The notes beneath the pieces were generated by a model. That model saw only the letters and a program-made list of their open reading frames with translations, did no database searches and was not told where the DNA came from. DNA of 59,941 bases from Chitinophagaceae bacterium (GTDB lineage: Bacteria > Bacteroidota > Bacteroidia > Chitinophagales > Chitinophagaceae), in contig JAIETM010000010.1 in NCBI GenBank assembly GCA_019745155.1, positions 1-59,941 of the forward strand, read 5' to 3'. Shown here one piece after another: positions 15,342-24,278 of the stretch (its first letter is position 1; every line of letters starts with the position of its first letter). The translations under genes and the position numbers were made by a program.

Positions 15342-16136
15342 ATGCAACAATATCATCAGTTACTTCAGCATATATTGGATACAGGTGTCTATAAAAGTGA
15401 TCGAACCGGTACAGGTACCATCAGTTGCTTTGGCTATCAAATGCGTTTTGATTTGCAAAAGGGTTTTCCTTTAGTCACTACTAAAAAAGTGCACCTCAAA
15501 AGTATCGTCCATGAACTATTGTGGTTTTTACAAGGAGCTACCAATATTCAATACCTGAAAGAGAATGGTGTAAGTATTTGGGACGAGTGGGCTGATGAAA
15601 ACGGCGAATTAGGCCCAGTGTACGGAAAGCAGTGGAGAAGCTGGGAAGGCGCGAATGGAGTAGTGGTGGATCAAATCACTGACTTGATTCAGCAGATCAA
15701 GAAAAATCCGGATAGCCGTCGCCTCTTGGTAAGTGCATGGAATGTGGCTGATTTGCCTCAAATGGCATTAATGCCCTGTCATACCATGTTTCAATTTTAT
15801 GTGGCAGATGGTAAATTGAGTTGTCAGTTGTATCAGCGCAGCGCAGATGTGTTTTTAGGTGTGCCTTTTAATATTGCTTCCTACGCTTTATTGACTATGA
15901 TGATCGCACAAGTGTGTGGTTTGGGCTATGGCGATTTTGTACACACATTTGGTGACGTTCATATTTATAGCAATCATATGGAGCAGGTGAAGTTGCAATT
16001 GAGCAGGGAGCCTTATCCATTGCCTACTATGCGACTCAATCCTGAAGTAAAAGATATTTTCGGTTTCCGTTTTGAAGATTTCACGCTGGAGAACTATCAG
16101 TGTCACCCGGCCATTAAAGCACCTGTAGCTGTTTAA
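15342..16136 (+). CDS. thyA: thymidylate synthase
   Basis: This enzyme converts dUMP and methylene-tetrahydrofolate to dTMP and dihydrofolate. With the ATG at 15342 the protein has 264 residues, the length of the E. coli enzyme, and the catalytic cysteine falls at C146 ([10 protein letters not shown]). Other conserved parts are KSDRTGTGT near the N-terminus, [10 protein letters not shown] and the [10 protein letters not shown] region. A longer frame from 15300 would add 14 residues and is rejected. A TACTTTG box ends only four bases before the ATG, suggesting a nearly leaderless transcript. folA follows after one base, the usual pairing for regenerating tetrahydrofolate. Confidence 0.96.
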   Translation: MQQYHQLLQHILDTGVYKSDRTGTGTISCFGYQMRFDLQKGFPLVTTKKVHLKSIVHELLWFLQGATNIQYLKENGVSIWDEWADENGELGPVYGKQWRSWEGANGVVVDQITDLIQQIKKNPDSRRLLVSAWNVADLPQMALMPCHTMFQFYVADGKLSCQLYQRSADVFLGVPFNIASYALLTMMIAQVCGLGYGDFVHTFGDVHIYSNHMEQVKLQLSREPYPLPTMRLNPEVKDIFGFRFEDFTLENYQCHPAIKAPVAV

Positions 16137-16137
16137 T

Positions 16138-16632
16138 ATGACTATTTCCCTGATAGTAGCAGTATCGGCCAATGGCATGATTGGTAAAGACAATGCATTG
16201 TTATGGCATTTACCCAAAGACCTCAAGTTTTTTAAGAATAAGACCTGGGCACTGCCTGTTGTTATGGGCAGAAAAACATTTGAAGCATTGGGTAACAAAC
16301 CACTCGGCGGCCGATTGAATATTGTGATTACACGTCAAAGCGATTGGTCAGCCACCAATGCCGAAACGGTTGGTTCACTCAATGAAGCCATACAATTAGC
16401 TAAGGATAATGGGTATGCTGAAGTAATGATTACCGGCGGTGGCGAAATCTATCGACAGGCTTTACCCATGGCGCATCATGTCTATCTTACCCGTGTGCAT
16501 GCAGATTTGGATGGTGATACCAGCTTCCCCGAACTGGATACACATACTTGGCAACTTGGCTGGGAAGAAGCACATGCAACTGATGCCAAACATGCATACG
16601 CATTCACTTTTCAGCGTTGGGATAAGCGATGA
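16138..16632 (+). CDS. folA: dihydrofolate reductase
   Basis: This 164-residue NADPH-dependent enzyme reduces the dihydrofolate made by thymidylate synthase. It shows the N-terminal ISLIVAVSANGMIGKDN, the WHLPKDLKFFK helix with the active-site acid, VVMGRKTFEALG, the cofactor turn GGRLNIVIT, and ITGGGEIYRQALP. Length and motif order are typical. It begins one base after the thyA stop and overlaps the following membrane-protein gene by four bases, so it sits in the middle of a four-gene operon. Confidence 0.96.
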   Translation: MTISLIVAVSANGMIGKDNALLWHLPKDLKFFKNKTWALPVVMGRKTFEALGNKPLGGRLNIVITRQSDWSATNAETVGSLNEAIQLAKDNGYAEVMITGGGEIYRQALPMAHHVYLTRVHADLDGDTSFPELDTHTWQLGWEEAHATDAKHAYAFTFQRWDKR

Positions 16633-17138
16633 GTGAACTATTCACTTCTCTGGATTTTTACTACATCAGGATTTTACCCCTGTTGTTGTTGATATCCTTG
16701 CTGTTCGCATCAACCAGGGGTTATGCAAGAGCAGCGTTGTTTACCTGCAATCGTATCATGCTGGTCTATGGTTTGGCCCAACTATTTATCTGGTACCAAT
16801 GGTACAATTTCTATACAAATCAGCCTGTAACTGGGAGTAGATACCCTGTTACCAATTTTCAATACATCGTAATTGGTTTTCGATTCCTACAAGTTTTTTT
16901 TCCGTTGCTTACCATCTCCAAGCATGTAGCAGCATCCTGGCTATTTGCGATTGTATACTGGCTATTACTTTGTTGGCTGCCGATTTATAATAGTATCACT
17001 ATTGGTCAAGTAGGCATTCGATTCGAATGGATCGGCGAACTCATTAATTGGATAGCTTATATCGCTTTCTTTGCACTATCGTACACTGTATTTTGGTGGA
17101 TGAGTGAATTACCTTTTCAAAAAAAGCAACATGTATAG
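16629..17138 (+). CDS. multi-pass membrane protein of unknown function
   Basis: I do not recognise the family of this 169-residue protein. It is strongly hydrophobic, with about four or five membrane segments (near residues 11-28, 38-54, 79-97, 103-121 and 133-157) and short charged loops. Aromatic residues cluster at segment ends (LFIWYQWYNFY). No transport or enzymatic motif is visible. The start overlaps folA by four bases and the end overlaps the methyltransferase, so expression is linked to thymidylate synthesis, perhaps for reasons of layout only. Confidence 0.75.
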   Translation: MSELFTSLDFYYIRILPLLLLISLLFASTRGYARAALFTCNRIMLVYGLAQLFIWYQWYNFYTNQPVTGSRYPVTNFQYIVIGFRFLQVFFPLLTISKHVAASWLFAIVYWLLLCWLPIYNSITIGQVGIRFEWIGELINWIAYIAFFALSYTVFWWMSELPFQKKQHV

Positions 17139-17928
17139 TGCACCTGTACTTGGTTGGAAATACCTGCAATACTATCTCACTGCAGCCAATGGTAGAGGGC
17201 ATGGTGTACATTCTCCTTTTGTATTTAAGTTAATTACAGAAGTATTGAATGATGACAGGCAATATTATACCTACAGCATTGTTGAGCCGCTACGAGATGC
17301 ATTGAAAAAAAATAATACCACAATTGAAGTACCTGATTTTGGAGCAGGCAGCAGACATCAACTCAGCAAGCAAAGAAAGATCAGTGAGATTGCACAATCA
17401 TCCCTGAAGCCTAAAAAATTCAGTCAGCTTCTGTTTAGGATGGTTGCTTATTTTCAACCCTCAGGAGTACTGGAGTTGGGCACTTCTTTAGGCATCACTA
17501 CAGCATATTTAGCCAGCGCCAACAATCTGATACCTGTTACCAGTATGGAAGGTGCACCTGCTGTTGCGGAACAAGCTTTAGCGGTAATAACCAAAGCAGG
17601 TATTAGTAATGTTACGATTATCACTGGCAACTTTGATGATACATTACCGCTTTGGTTGGATAAACAAGTACAAATTGATTTTGCATTTATTGATGGTAAC
17701 CATCGCTTTGAACCAACGATGCGCTATTTCCAATGGTTGAAAGAAAAAGCCCATGATCAAACAGTCTTGATCTTTGACGATATTCATTGGAGTGCTGAAA
17801 TGGAGCAGGCCTGGGCCGAAATACAGGCTGACCCTGCAGTTACACTGACCATTGATCTCTTCTTTATCGGCATTGTATTCTTCCGCCCCGAACAGCAACA
17901 AAAAGCGCATTTTCGCATCCGATTCTAA
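17131..17928 (+). CDS. class I SAM-dependent methyltransferase
   Basis: The protein begins MYSAPVLGWKYLQYYLTAAN at the ATG at 17131, overlapping the previous stop; the frame is open from 17104. The SAM-binding fold shows VLELGTSLGITTAYLA (motif I), the acidic end of beta-2 in VTSMEGAP, and AFIDGNHRFEPTMRYF after beta-4, a pattern shared with O-methyltransferase-like proteins (Methyltransf_24 type). An N-terminal helical part (HGVHSPFVFKLI) looks like a family-specific cap. The substrate is not known. It closes the thyA-folA operon. Confidence 0.82.
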   Translation: MYSAPVLGWKYLQYYLTAANGRGHGVHSPFVFKLITEVLNDDRQYYTYSIVEPLRDALKKNNTTIEVPDFGAGSRHQLSKQRKISEIAQSSLKPKKFSQLLFRMVAYFQPSGVLELGTSLGITTAYLASANNLIPVTSMEGAPAVAEQALAVITKAGISNVTIITGNFDDTLPLWLDKQVQIDFAFIDGNHRFEPTMRYFQWLKEKAHDQTVLIFDDIHWSAEMEQAWAEIQADPAVTLTIDLFFIGIVFFRPEQQQKAHFRIRF

Positions 17929-17992
17929 AAGTTGATAAAAAACAGGTTTTGGTTGATGATCATCAGTTAATTTCATCCGGTCAACCCTTAAC

Positions 17993-19117
17993 ATGATCAT
18001 CGGAATACTCAAAGAACCAACAGGCGAAAATCGTGTGTCATTATTACCTGAGCAATGCGCACAGCTTATCAAGCAACAAGTACAGATTCAGGTTGAATCA
18101 GGCGCCGGTGCCAAAGCTTCGGCATCAGATGAAAGCTATGCAGCTGTTGGTGTAACCATTCTTTCCAGAAATCAAGTTTTACAAGCTGCAGATATTGTTT
18201 TAAGCATACAGCTGCTTACAGAATCTGATATTACTTTGTGCAAACCCAATGCTATTGTATTAGGTGTATATCAACCCCTCTATCATTTTCAGCAAATGCA
18301 GGTTTGGGCTGGTAAGGGTATCAGCACATTCAGTCTGGATATGATTCCCCGTACTACTCGTGCGCAAAGCATGGATGTACTTAGCTCTCAGGCCAATATC
18401 GCAGGCTATAAAGCAGTGTTATTAGCAGCCAATATCTATCCGCGTTATTTCCCCATGTTCATGACAGCAGCTGGTAGTATTGCCCCTGCAAAAGTCCTCA
18501 TCTTGGGAGCAGGTGTTGCAGGCTTACAAGCTATTGCCACTGCCAGAAGACTGGGTGCCGTAGTAGAAGTATTCGATACAAGACCTGCTGTAAAAGATGA
18601 GGTAATGAGCCTTGGCGCCAAATTCATTGAAGTGGAAGGCGCAGCCGATGCTTCTGCTGCAGGTGGTTACGCAGTTGAACAATCTGCCGAGTATCAACAA
18701 AAGCAAAAAGACCGTATTGCGGCAGCCATTGCCAAAGCAGATATCGTCATTACTACTGCACAAATACCCGGTAAGAAAGCTCCGATACTGATTACGGCTG
18801 CTATGATTGAGCAAATGCGCAATGGTAGTATCATCATTGATTTGGCCGCTGCTACAGGTGGAAATACAGAAGTAACCAAGAACAACGATACTATTGTTTA
18901 TGCTGGGGTACAAGTAGTGGGCAACAGCCAATTAGCTGCAGCCATGCCTTCCGATGCCAGTAAACTCTATGGCAAGAACGTATTTAATTTCTTGCAGTTG
19001 ATTATTGATAAAACTGGTCAGCTCAACTTGAATTTCGAAGACGATCTGGTAAAGGGTACTTGTATTACGTATGACGGACAAATCATTCACGAAAGAGTAG
19101 CAGCACTGCTCGCATAA
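17993..19117 (+). CDS. pntAA: NAD(P) transhydrogenase subunit alpha part 1 (NAD-binding domain)
   Basis: This 374-residue protein is the soluble dI component, which binds NAD(H) and exchanges hydride with the NADP domain of PntB. It shows IIGILKEPTGENRVSLLPEQ at the N-terminus, the mobile-loop region, the Rossmann motif VLILGAGVAGLQAIATARRL, FDTRPAVKDEVMSLGAKF, and VITTAQIPGKKAP. The domain ends where the membrane part would begin in E. coli PntA, so the alpha subunit is split, as in Rhodospirillum. It leads the three-gene operon pntAA-pntAB-pntB. Confidence 0.94.
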   Translation: MIIGILKEPTGENRVSLLPEQCAQLIKQQVQIQVESGAGAKASASDESYAAVGVTILSRNQVLQAADIVLSIQLLTESDITLCKPNAIVLGVYQPLYHFQQMQVWAGKGISTFSLDMIPRTTRAQSMDVLSSQANIAGYKAVLLAANIYPRYFPMFMTAAGSIAPAKVLILGAGVAGLQAIATARRLGAVVEVFDTRPAVKDEVMSLGAKFIEVEGAADASAAGGYAVEQSAEYQQKQKDRIAAAIAKADIVITTAQIPGKKAPILITAAMIEQMRNGSIIIDLAAATGGNTEVTKNNDTIVYAGVQVVGNSQLAAAMPSDASKLYGKNVFNFLQLIIDKTGQLNLNFEDDLVKGTCITYDGQIIHERVAALLA

Positions 19118-19130
19118 ATTGATAAATACT

Positions 19131-19439
19131 ATGCAGGATTTTTTACAATGGATACAGTTGCATCAGCAGATCATTTATATCGTGATTCTGATGATTTTTC
19201 TAGGTATAGAAGTAATTGGCCGCGTGCCGAGTGTTTTACACACACCGCTGATGAGTGGTGCAAACGCTATTCACGGTGTAGTAATCATCGGTGCCATCAT
19301 TGTGATGGGGAAAGTAGAGTCTGGTAATTATTTCGCATTGGCACTTGGTTTCCTCGCAGTGATTCTGGGAACTCTCAATGTGGTTGGTGGATTCGTGGTA
19401 ACGGATCGCATGCTGGAAATGTTTAAAAAGAAAAACTAG
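19131..19439 (+). CDS. pntAB: NAD(P) transhydrogenase subunit alpha part 2 (membrane domain)
   Basis: The 102-residue product is the small membrane part of the transhydrogenase. Hydrophobic segments lie near residues 12-32, 43-63 and 68-90; the stretch IEVIGRVPSVLHTPLMSGAN is the family hallmark, and the end KKKN is cytosolic. The ATG at 19131 gives the usual N-terminus; a TTG 12 bases earlier is less likely. It forms the proton channel together with PntB and lies 13 bases after pntAA. Confidence 0.93.
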   Translation: MQDFLQWIQLHQQIIYIVILMIFLGIEVIGRVPSVLHTPLMSGANAIHGVVIIGAIIVMGKVESGNYFALALGFLAVILGTLNVVGGFVVTDRMLEMFKKKN

Positions 19440-19456
19440 CCCTTAACGCATTATCT

Positions 19457-20881
19457 ATGGAATGGAACTTGTTAACGCTGGCCTATATCATTGCTTCGGT
19501 TACGTTTATACTCGGACTGAAAATGCTGGCACATCCGGAAACGGCGAGAAAAGGCAATCTGGTTGCTGCAGCTGGTATGAGTATTGCCATTTTTGCCACC
19601 ATCTTTTTATATGAAGAAAATGGCGTGAAACTGCAGAACTATGTTTGGATTTTTGCAGCCCTCGCTATTGGTACAGTAGCCGGTGTGTGGTCGGCCAGAA
19701 CCGTGAAGATGACTGCAATGCCGGAGATGGTGAGTTTATTCAATGGTATGGGTGGTGCTTGTGCTGCTTTAATTGGCATCATTGAATTCAATCACCTCAC
19801 ACACCATTATGATGGAACAGATATAAACTTTTTTAGCAAGCTGGATGGTGGTATGTTATTGGTGATTATGGCCGGCTTGGTAATTGGTTCTATCTCTTTT
19901 GCTGGAAGTATGATTGCCTGGGGTAAACTCAATGGTCGTATCAAGGATTTTTCCTTTAAGGGACAGCATCTTGTTAACCTTGGTTTTTTTGCGTTTATTC
20001 TTTTATTAAGCGCTTATGTCATCATACTCAGGCCAGAAGAAACTATTTTCTTTTTCTATGTGGTCTTATTCGCAGCATTGATCTATGGCGTGTTCTTCGT
20101 AATGCCTATTGGTGGTGCGGATATGCCGGTAGTGATTTCATTGCTCAACTCATTTACCGGTGTTGCAGCTGCATGCGGTGGTTTTCTCTATGATAATAAA
20201 GCTATGCTTACCGGCGGTATCCTCGTAGGTGCTGCAGGTACTTTGCTAACTATTTTGATGTGTAAGGCGATGAATCGTTCCCTTACCAATGTATTAATTG
20301 GTTCTTTCGGAGCTGGTGCTGCTGCAGCATCCAGCACTCAACAGGGCGGTACGCACAAAGAAATTTCTGTGTCTGATGCAGCAGTTTGTATGGCTTATGC
20401 CAACAAAGTCATGATTGTGCCAGGTTATGGATTAGCTGTTGCGCAAGCGCAACACGTATGCCATGAGTTGGAGAAAATTCTGGAAGAGCGTGGGGTAGAT
20501 GTGCAATATGCCATTCACCCGGTTGCTGGCAGAATGCCGGGGCATATGAATGTATTATTGGCTGAAGCCGATGTGGCTTATGATAAACTGCAGGAAATGG
20601 AAACGGCGAATGATGCATTTAAGACAACCGATGTGGTACTGATTCTTGGTGCCAACGATGTGGTGAATCCTGCTGCCAAAAGCGATCCTGCTTCACCTAT
20701 TTATGGTATGCCTATTCTGGAAGTAGAACAAGCCAAAACAGTCATCGTGAACAAACGTAGCATGAAACCTGGCTATGCCGGTATTGAGAATGCATTGTTC
20801 TTTCAACCCAAAACATCTATGTTGTTTGGTGATGCTAAAGCTGCTTTACAGAAACTGATTGCAGAAATCAAGTCGGTCTAA
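19457..20881 (+). CDS. pntB: NAD(P) transhydrogenase subunit beta
   Basis: This 474-residue protein joins about nine membrane helices (first 270 residues, including EMVSLFNGMGGACAALIG and the polar helix near NSFTGVAAACGGFLYD) to the soluble NADP-binding dIII domain, with VPGYGLAVAQAQHVCHELEK, IHPVAGRMPGHMNVLLAE and LILGANDVVNPAAK. Together with PntAA and PntAB it couples proton flow to NADPH formation from NADH and NADP at the inner membrane. The full length and all dIII motifs are present. Confidence 0.95.
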   Translation: MEWNLLTLAYIIASVTFILGLKMLAHPETARKGNLVAAAGMSIAIFATIFLYEENGVKLQNYVWIFAALAIGTVAGVWSARTVKMTAMPEMVSLFNGMGGACAALIGIIEFNHLTHHYDGTDINFFSKLDGGMLLVIMAGLVIGSISFAGSMIAWGKLNGRIKDFSFKGQHLVNLGFFAFILLLSAYVIILRPEETIFFFYVVLFAALIYGVFFVMPIGGADMPVVISLLNSFTGVAAACGGFLYDNKAMLTGGILVGAAGTLLTILMCKAMNRSLTNVLIGSFGAGAAAASSTQQGGTHKEISVSDAAVCMAYANKVMIVPGYGLAVAQAQHVCHELEKILEERGVDVQYAIHPVAGRMPGHMNVLLAEADVAYDKLQEMETANDAFKTTDVVLILGANDVVNPAAKSDPASPIYGMPILEVEQAKTVIVNKRSMKPGYAGIENALFFQPKTSMLFGDAKAALQKLIAEIKSV

Positions 20882-20913
20882 GCCTGCATCCGTATTTTTG
20901 ACAAAAGGCTGAT

Positions 20914-22257
20914 TTGTTACCACAGGCATTACAAGCGCGTTTAGCTAGTTTACCCCAATTAGATTTGGCTGCACTCAATGCATTGCATGCATCTGGTGAA
21001 CAGGTAACCAGTATCCGCAGAAACTTGTTCAAGCTACCTGATGCTTATAGCTTTCCATTTGATACACCTGTGCCCTGGTGTGCGCACGCAGCATATTTGC
21101 ATGAACGTCCTTTCTTCACTTTCGATCCATTATTGCATGCTGGTGCTTACTATGTGCAGGATGCGAGTAGTATGTGTATCTGGACTGCCCTCACGCAGGT
21201 AGTGAAAGAAACAAAAGGTTTAAAGGTCTTAGACCTTTGTGCCGCGCCTGGAGGGAAGACCACTTTACTCGCAGATTATTTTCATGATGGGGTATTGGTG
21301 GCGAATGAAGTTATTCGTTCTCGTGCAGCCATCTTGGTAGAGAACATCACCAAATGGGGTGCTGAACATGTTATCGTTACGAATAATGATCCTGCTGATT
21401 TTACCAGCTTACACAATTATTTTGATATGATGCTCGTGGATGCACCATGCAGTGGCAGCGGCTTATTTCGCAAAGATCCTGATGCGGTGAATGAATGGAG
21501 CCCTGAGCATGTACAACTCTGCAGTCAGCGACAGCAAAGAATCTTAGCCGATGCTTTACCGGCATTGAAACCTGGTGGCACTTTGTTGTATGCAACCTGT
21601 TCATATTCGCCCGAAGAAGATGAAGACATCATGGATTGGTTGATGGCGCAAGGCGATATGGTATCAGTGCCTTTGGACTTACCTGCAACATGGAATATCG
21701 TCACAACACAAACTGATACAGGAGCAACAGGCTATCGATTTTATCCGCACTTGCTGAAAGGTGAAGGTTTCTTCTTGTCGGTTTTTCAAAAAGCAGATGC
21801 ATCATATCATGCAACGCACAGGCCGCAGCAAGTGCAACAGGCATCGAAGCAGGAGCAGCAATTGTGGAAACAAGCTATTCCTGAACTGGGAGCCCATCAC
21901 CTCATTCGTTCAGGAGAAATATGTAAAGCGGTAAGTGATCCAGTGCTTGATACATTAAGTCAGTTGGGTAAACTCTATATCCGCAAAGCCGGTATAGCAG
22001 TTGGTCAGTTAAAAGGCAAGGACTTAATACCAGATCATGAACTGGCATTGTGGAACCGAGCAATCCATAGTTTCCCAGCTGTTGAATTAGATGAAGCAAT
22101 AGCGCTGGAATACCTGCGCAGAAAAGATATCAGCCTGCAAGGCACAAAGGGTTGGAACCTGATGCGATATCGCGGACTATCACTGGGTTGGGCCAAGCTA
22201 TTACCCAATCGTGTAAATAATTACTATCCGCAGGGGTACAGAATATTAAAAGACTAA
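20914..22257 (+). CDS. RsmF-like rRNA cytosine-C5 methyltransferase
   Basis: This 447-residue protein is a NOL1/NOP2/Sun-type RNA m5C methyltransferase with a C-terminal RsmF-like domain. Motif I is LDLCAAPGGKTTLLA; the two cysteine motifs are DAPCSGSGLFRKDP (release) and LYATCSYSPEEDED (nucleophile). The tail (about residues 300-447) resembles the PUA-like domain of RsmF. The start is a TTG: an in-frame TGA lies 15 bases upstream and no ATG precedes the conserved N-terminus. A perfect TATTTTTG box (20893-20900) sits just before it. Target position on 16S rRNA is inferred only from family. Confidence 0.85.
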   Translation: MLPQALQARLASLPQLDLAALNALHASGEQVTSIRRNLFKLPDAYSFPFDTPVPWCAHAAYLHERPFFTFDPLLHAGAYYVQDASSMCIWTALTQVVKETKGLKVLDLCAAPGGKTTLLADYFHDGVLVANEVIRSRAAILVENITKWGAEHVIVTNNDPADFTSLHNYFDMMLVDAPCSGSGLFRKDPDAVNEWSPEHVQLCSQRQQRILADALPALKPGGTLLYATCSYSPEEDEDIMDWLMAQGDMVSVPLDLPATWNIVTTQTDTGATGYRFYPHLLKGEGFFLSVFQKADASYHATHRPQQVQQASKQEQQLWKQAIPELGAHHLIRSGEICKAVSDPVLDTLSQLGKLYIRKAGIAVGQLKGKDLIPDHELALWNRAIHSFPAVELDEAIALEYLRRKDISLQGTKGWNLMRYRGLSLGWAKLLPNRVNNYYPQGYRILKD

Positions 22258-22271
22258 TTTTACGACCAGTG

Positions 22272-24278
22272 ATGCGATTCCTGTTGATGTTTTTGTTGTG
22301 CTTAACCCTTGGCCTGACTGCTTCTGGTCAGGGCAAGCTCATCATACAAGGAAAGAGTCCATTCTGGTATGTGGTGCATACCATGTCAACCGGTGAAACT
22401 TTTGCCGGAGTAGCCAAGAAGTATGGTGTTACCACTGATTACCTCCGTCAGTACAATAATTTGCAGCAGGGTTATTTATTAGCTGGTACTAAGATCAGGA
22501 TTCCAATACGTAATCTCACCAAACTGAATAAAGATGGTATTCCAGTGTATTACCAAATCAAAAAGGGTGATAATCTTTATCAGATAGGGCAGCAGTTTAA
22601 TAAAGTGAGTCTCGACTTCCTGAAGAACTGGAATAATATCAGAGAAGAAGATGCGAGAGAAGGCCTGGAAATCATTGTTGGCTATATCGGCGGCTATCAG
22701 CCGATTGAAAGTAAGAGTGATCAAAACTTTACAGCTGTTGATGCCAAAGCTACAGGTGGAGCAGAAATTAGGGGTGTGATGAAGCCGCGTGGTCAGGAAA
22801 AAGAAAAAGATGTACCTAAGCCCATTGATGAAACCAAGTTAGGTGAGGAACAATATATAAAGGAAGAACCACAGAAGCGGAGAGAAATAGCCAATAAGCC
22901 TGTGACTACAGATCCAGGCAGACAGCCTATTACGCGTCCAATTATCGTCTATGATAATCCGGCATCAGTAGTGCAACAACAGATCAATGAACAAAAGAAT
23001 GCAGCTTTAGAAAAACAGGATCCGCCTAAGAATGCAGTAGTGAAAACACCCGAAACTACTTTGCCTAAGGTGGTACCGCCGCCAATTGTAAAAAAGGATA
23101 CTGCACAGATTCAGCCAGTAAGACAACCAGCAAAACAAGAGCCAGCTATTACAAAGCCAATAGATAAGCCGGTTAAAAAAGATAGTGTTGCAGTTGCTGT
23201 AAATAAGCCGGTTCCACAGCCTCCGCCTGCTATGCGCAGAGATACGGCTAGAAAGGCAACCAAAGCAGACATCATGTTATTGCCGGTAAGTCAGGAAAAA
23301 ATTATTGATAGTGCTGGTAAACTGTTGGTCGTAAAAAAAGATTCTATCAAAGCGCCAGTACAAAAGCCAATTGTACGCGATACAGCTAGTCAGGTAAAGA
23401 AACCTGTTATCCTCGATACTGTCGCAGCCGTGAATGTTGCACCGATTGAAGTGAAGAAAGATAGTGTTGTGATGATTCCTGTAAAGCCGGTTGTGAAAGA
23501 TTCAGTGGTGACAGCGCCCGTTGTCAAGAAAGATAGTCTTTTAGTACTTCCACCACCTGTTATAATGAAGAAGGACAGTGTAGCTTTGATTAATCCCAAG
23601 TCTGTTGTAAAAGATTCAGTGGTGAAAGCGCCTATTGTTAAGAAAGATAGTCTTGTAGTTCTTCCACCACCTGTTGTAGTGAAGAAGGACAGTGTGGCTT
23701 TGATTACTCCAAAGTCTGTGGTAAAAGATTCAGTGGTAAAAGCACCAGTTATCAAGAAAGATAGTCTTGTAGTTCTTCCACCACCAGTTGTAATGAAGAA
23801 GGACAGTGTGGCATTGATTTCTGCAAAACCAGTGGTGAAAGATTCAGTGGTGCAAGCACCAGTTGTCAAGAAAGATAGTGTCGTGATTCTTCCACCACCT
23901 CCTGCAGTGAAGAAGGATAGTGTAACATCGGTAATGCCTAAGCCAGCAGCAGCTGCATTAGAAGAAGGTTTTTTTGCGCAACAGTACTCGATAGAAACAA
24001 CGGGACTAAAATTAAAAACACTAACCCTGGAGAGTAGTATTTTCAAAACCATGAGTGGCTGGGATGATAAGAAATACTATGTACTGGCCAATGGTATTCC
24101 CGAAGGTGCGATTGTTCGTTTAACGGCTAACAACAAAAGTGTATGTGCTAAGGTCCTTGGTAGTTTGCCAGCCATGAAAGGTGATAATGGCCTGCAGATG
24201 CGTGTCAGCAATGCAGCAGCAGCAGCATTAGGTGTAGAAGCCAATCGTTTTCAGCTAATGGTGACCTATTTTCAGTAA
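22272..24278 (+). CDS. secreted LysM envelope protein with Lys-Asp-Ser/Pro repeats
   Basis: The product (668 residues) has a signal peptide (ending near TASGQ), two LysM modules (roughly residues 33-81 and 92-140) that should bind peptidoglycan, a long disordered Pro/Lys/Gln-rich linker, four tandem 38-residue repeats (about 396-547; typical pieces KKDSVALI, VVKDSVVKAP, VVLPPP), and a folded C-terminal domain (about 570-668, ending FQLMVTYFQ) that recalls a double-psi barrel. It is probably a periplasmic or outer-membrane cell-wall protein that spans a variable distance. A role in division or envelope anchoring is inference. The gene converges on fmt with adjacent stops. Confidence 0.8.
   Translation: MRFLLMFLLCLTLGLTASGQGKLIIQGKSPFWYVVHTMSTGETFAGVAKKYGVTTDYLRQYNNLQQGYLLAGTKIRIPIRNLTKLNKDGIPVYYQIKKGDNLYQIGQQFNKVSLDFLKNWNNIREEDAREGLEIIVGYIGGYQPIESKSDQNFTAVDAKATGGAEIRGVMKPRGQEKEKDVPKPIDETKLGEEQYIKEEPQKRREIANKPVTTDPGRQPITRPIIVYDNPASVVQQQINEQKNAALEKQDPPKNAVVKTPETTLPKVVPPPIVKKDTAQIQPVRQPAKQEPAITKPIDKPVKKDSVAVAVNKPVPQPPPAMRRDTARKATKADIMLLPVSQEKIIDSAGKLLVVKKDSIKAPVQKPIVRDTASQVKKPVILDTVAAVNVAPIEVKKDSVVMIPVKPVVKDSVVTAPVVKKDSLLVLPPPVIMKKDSVALINPKSVVKDSVVKAPIVKKDSLVVLPPPVVVKKDSVALITPKSVVKDSVVKAPVIKKDSLVVLPPPVVMKKDSVALISAKPVVKDSVVQAPVVKKDSVVILPPPPAVKKDSVTSVMPKPAAAALEEGFFAQQYSIETTGLKLKTLTLESSIFKTMSGWDDKKYYVLANGIPEGAIVRLTANNKSVCAKVLGSLPAMKGDNGLQMRVSNAAAAALGVEANRFQLMVTYFQ
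23454..23909 (+). repeat. four tandem 114-bp in-frame repeats inside the LysM gene
   Basis: Each unit encodes 38 residues beginning KKDSV and ending before the next KKDSV; the fifth start (23910) is a truncated copy. Units 2, 3 and 4 are closest to each other at DNA level. In-frame length allows copy-number change without breaking the protein. Confidence 0.85.

Noticed and set aside
23454-23909. Direct repeats as a CRISPR or satellite
   Set aside because: They are in-frame coding repeats of 114 bp without unique spacers.
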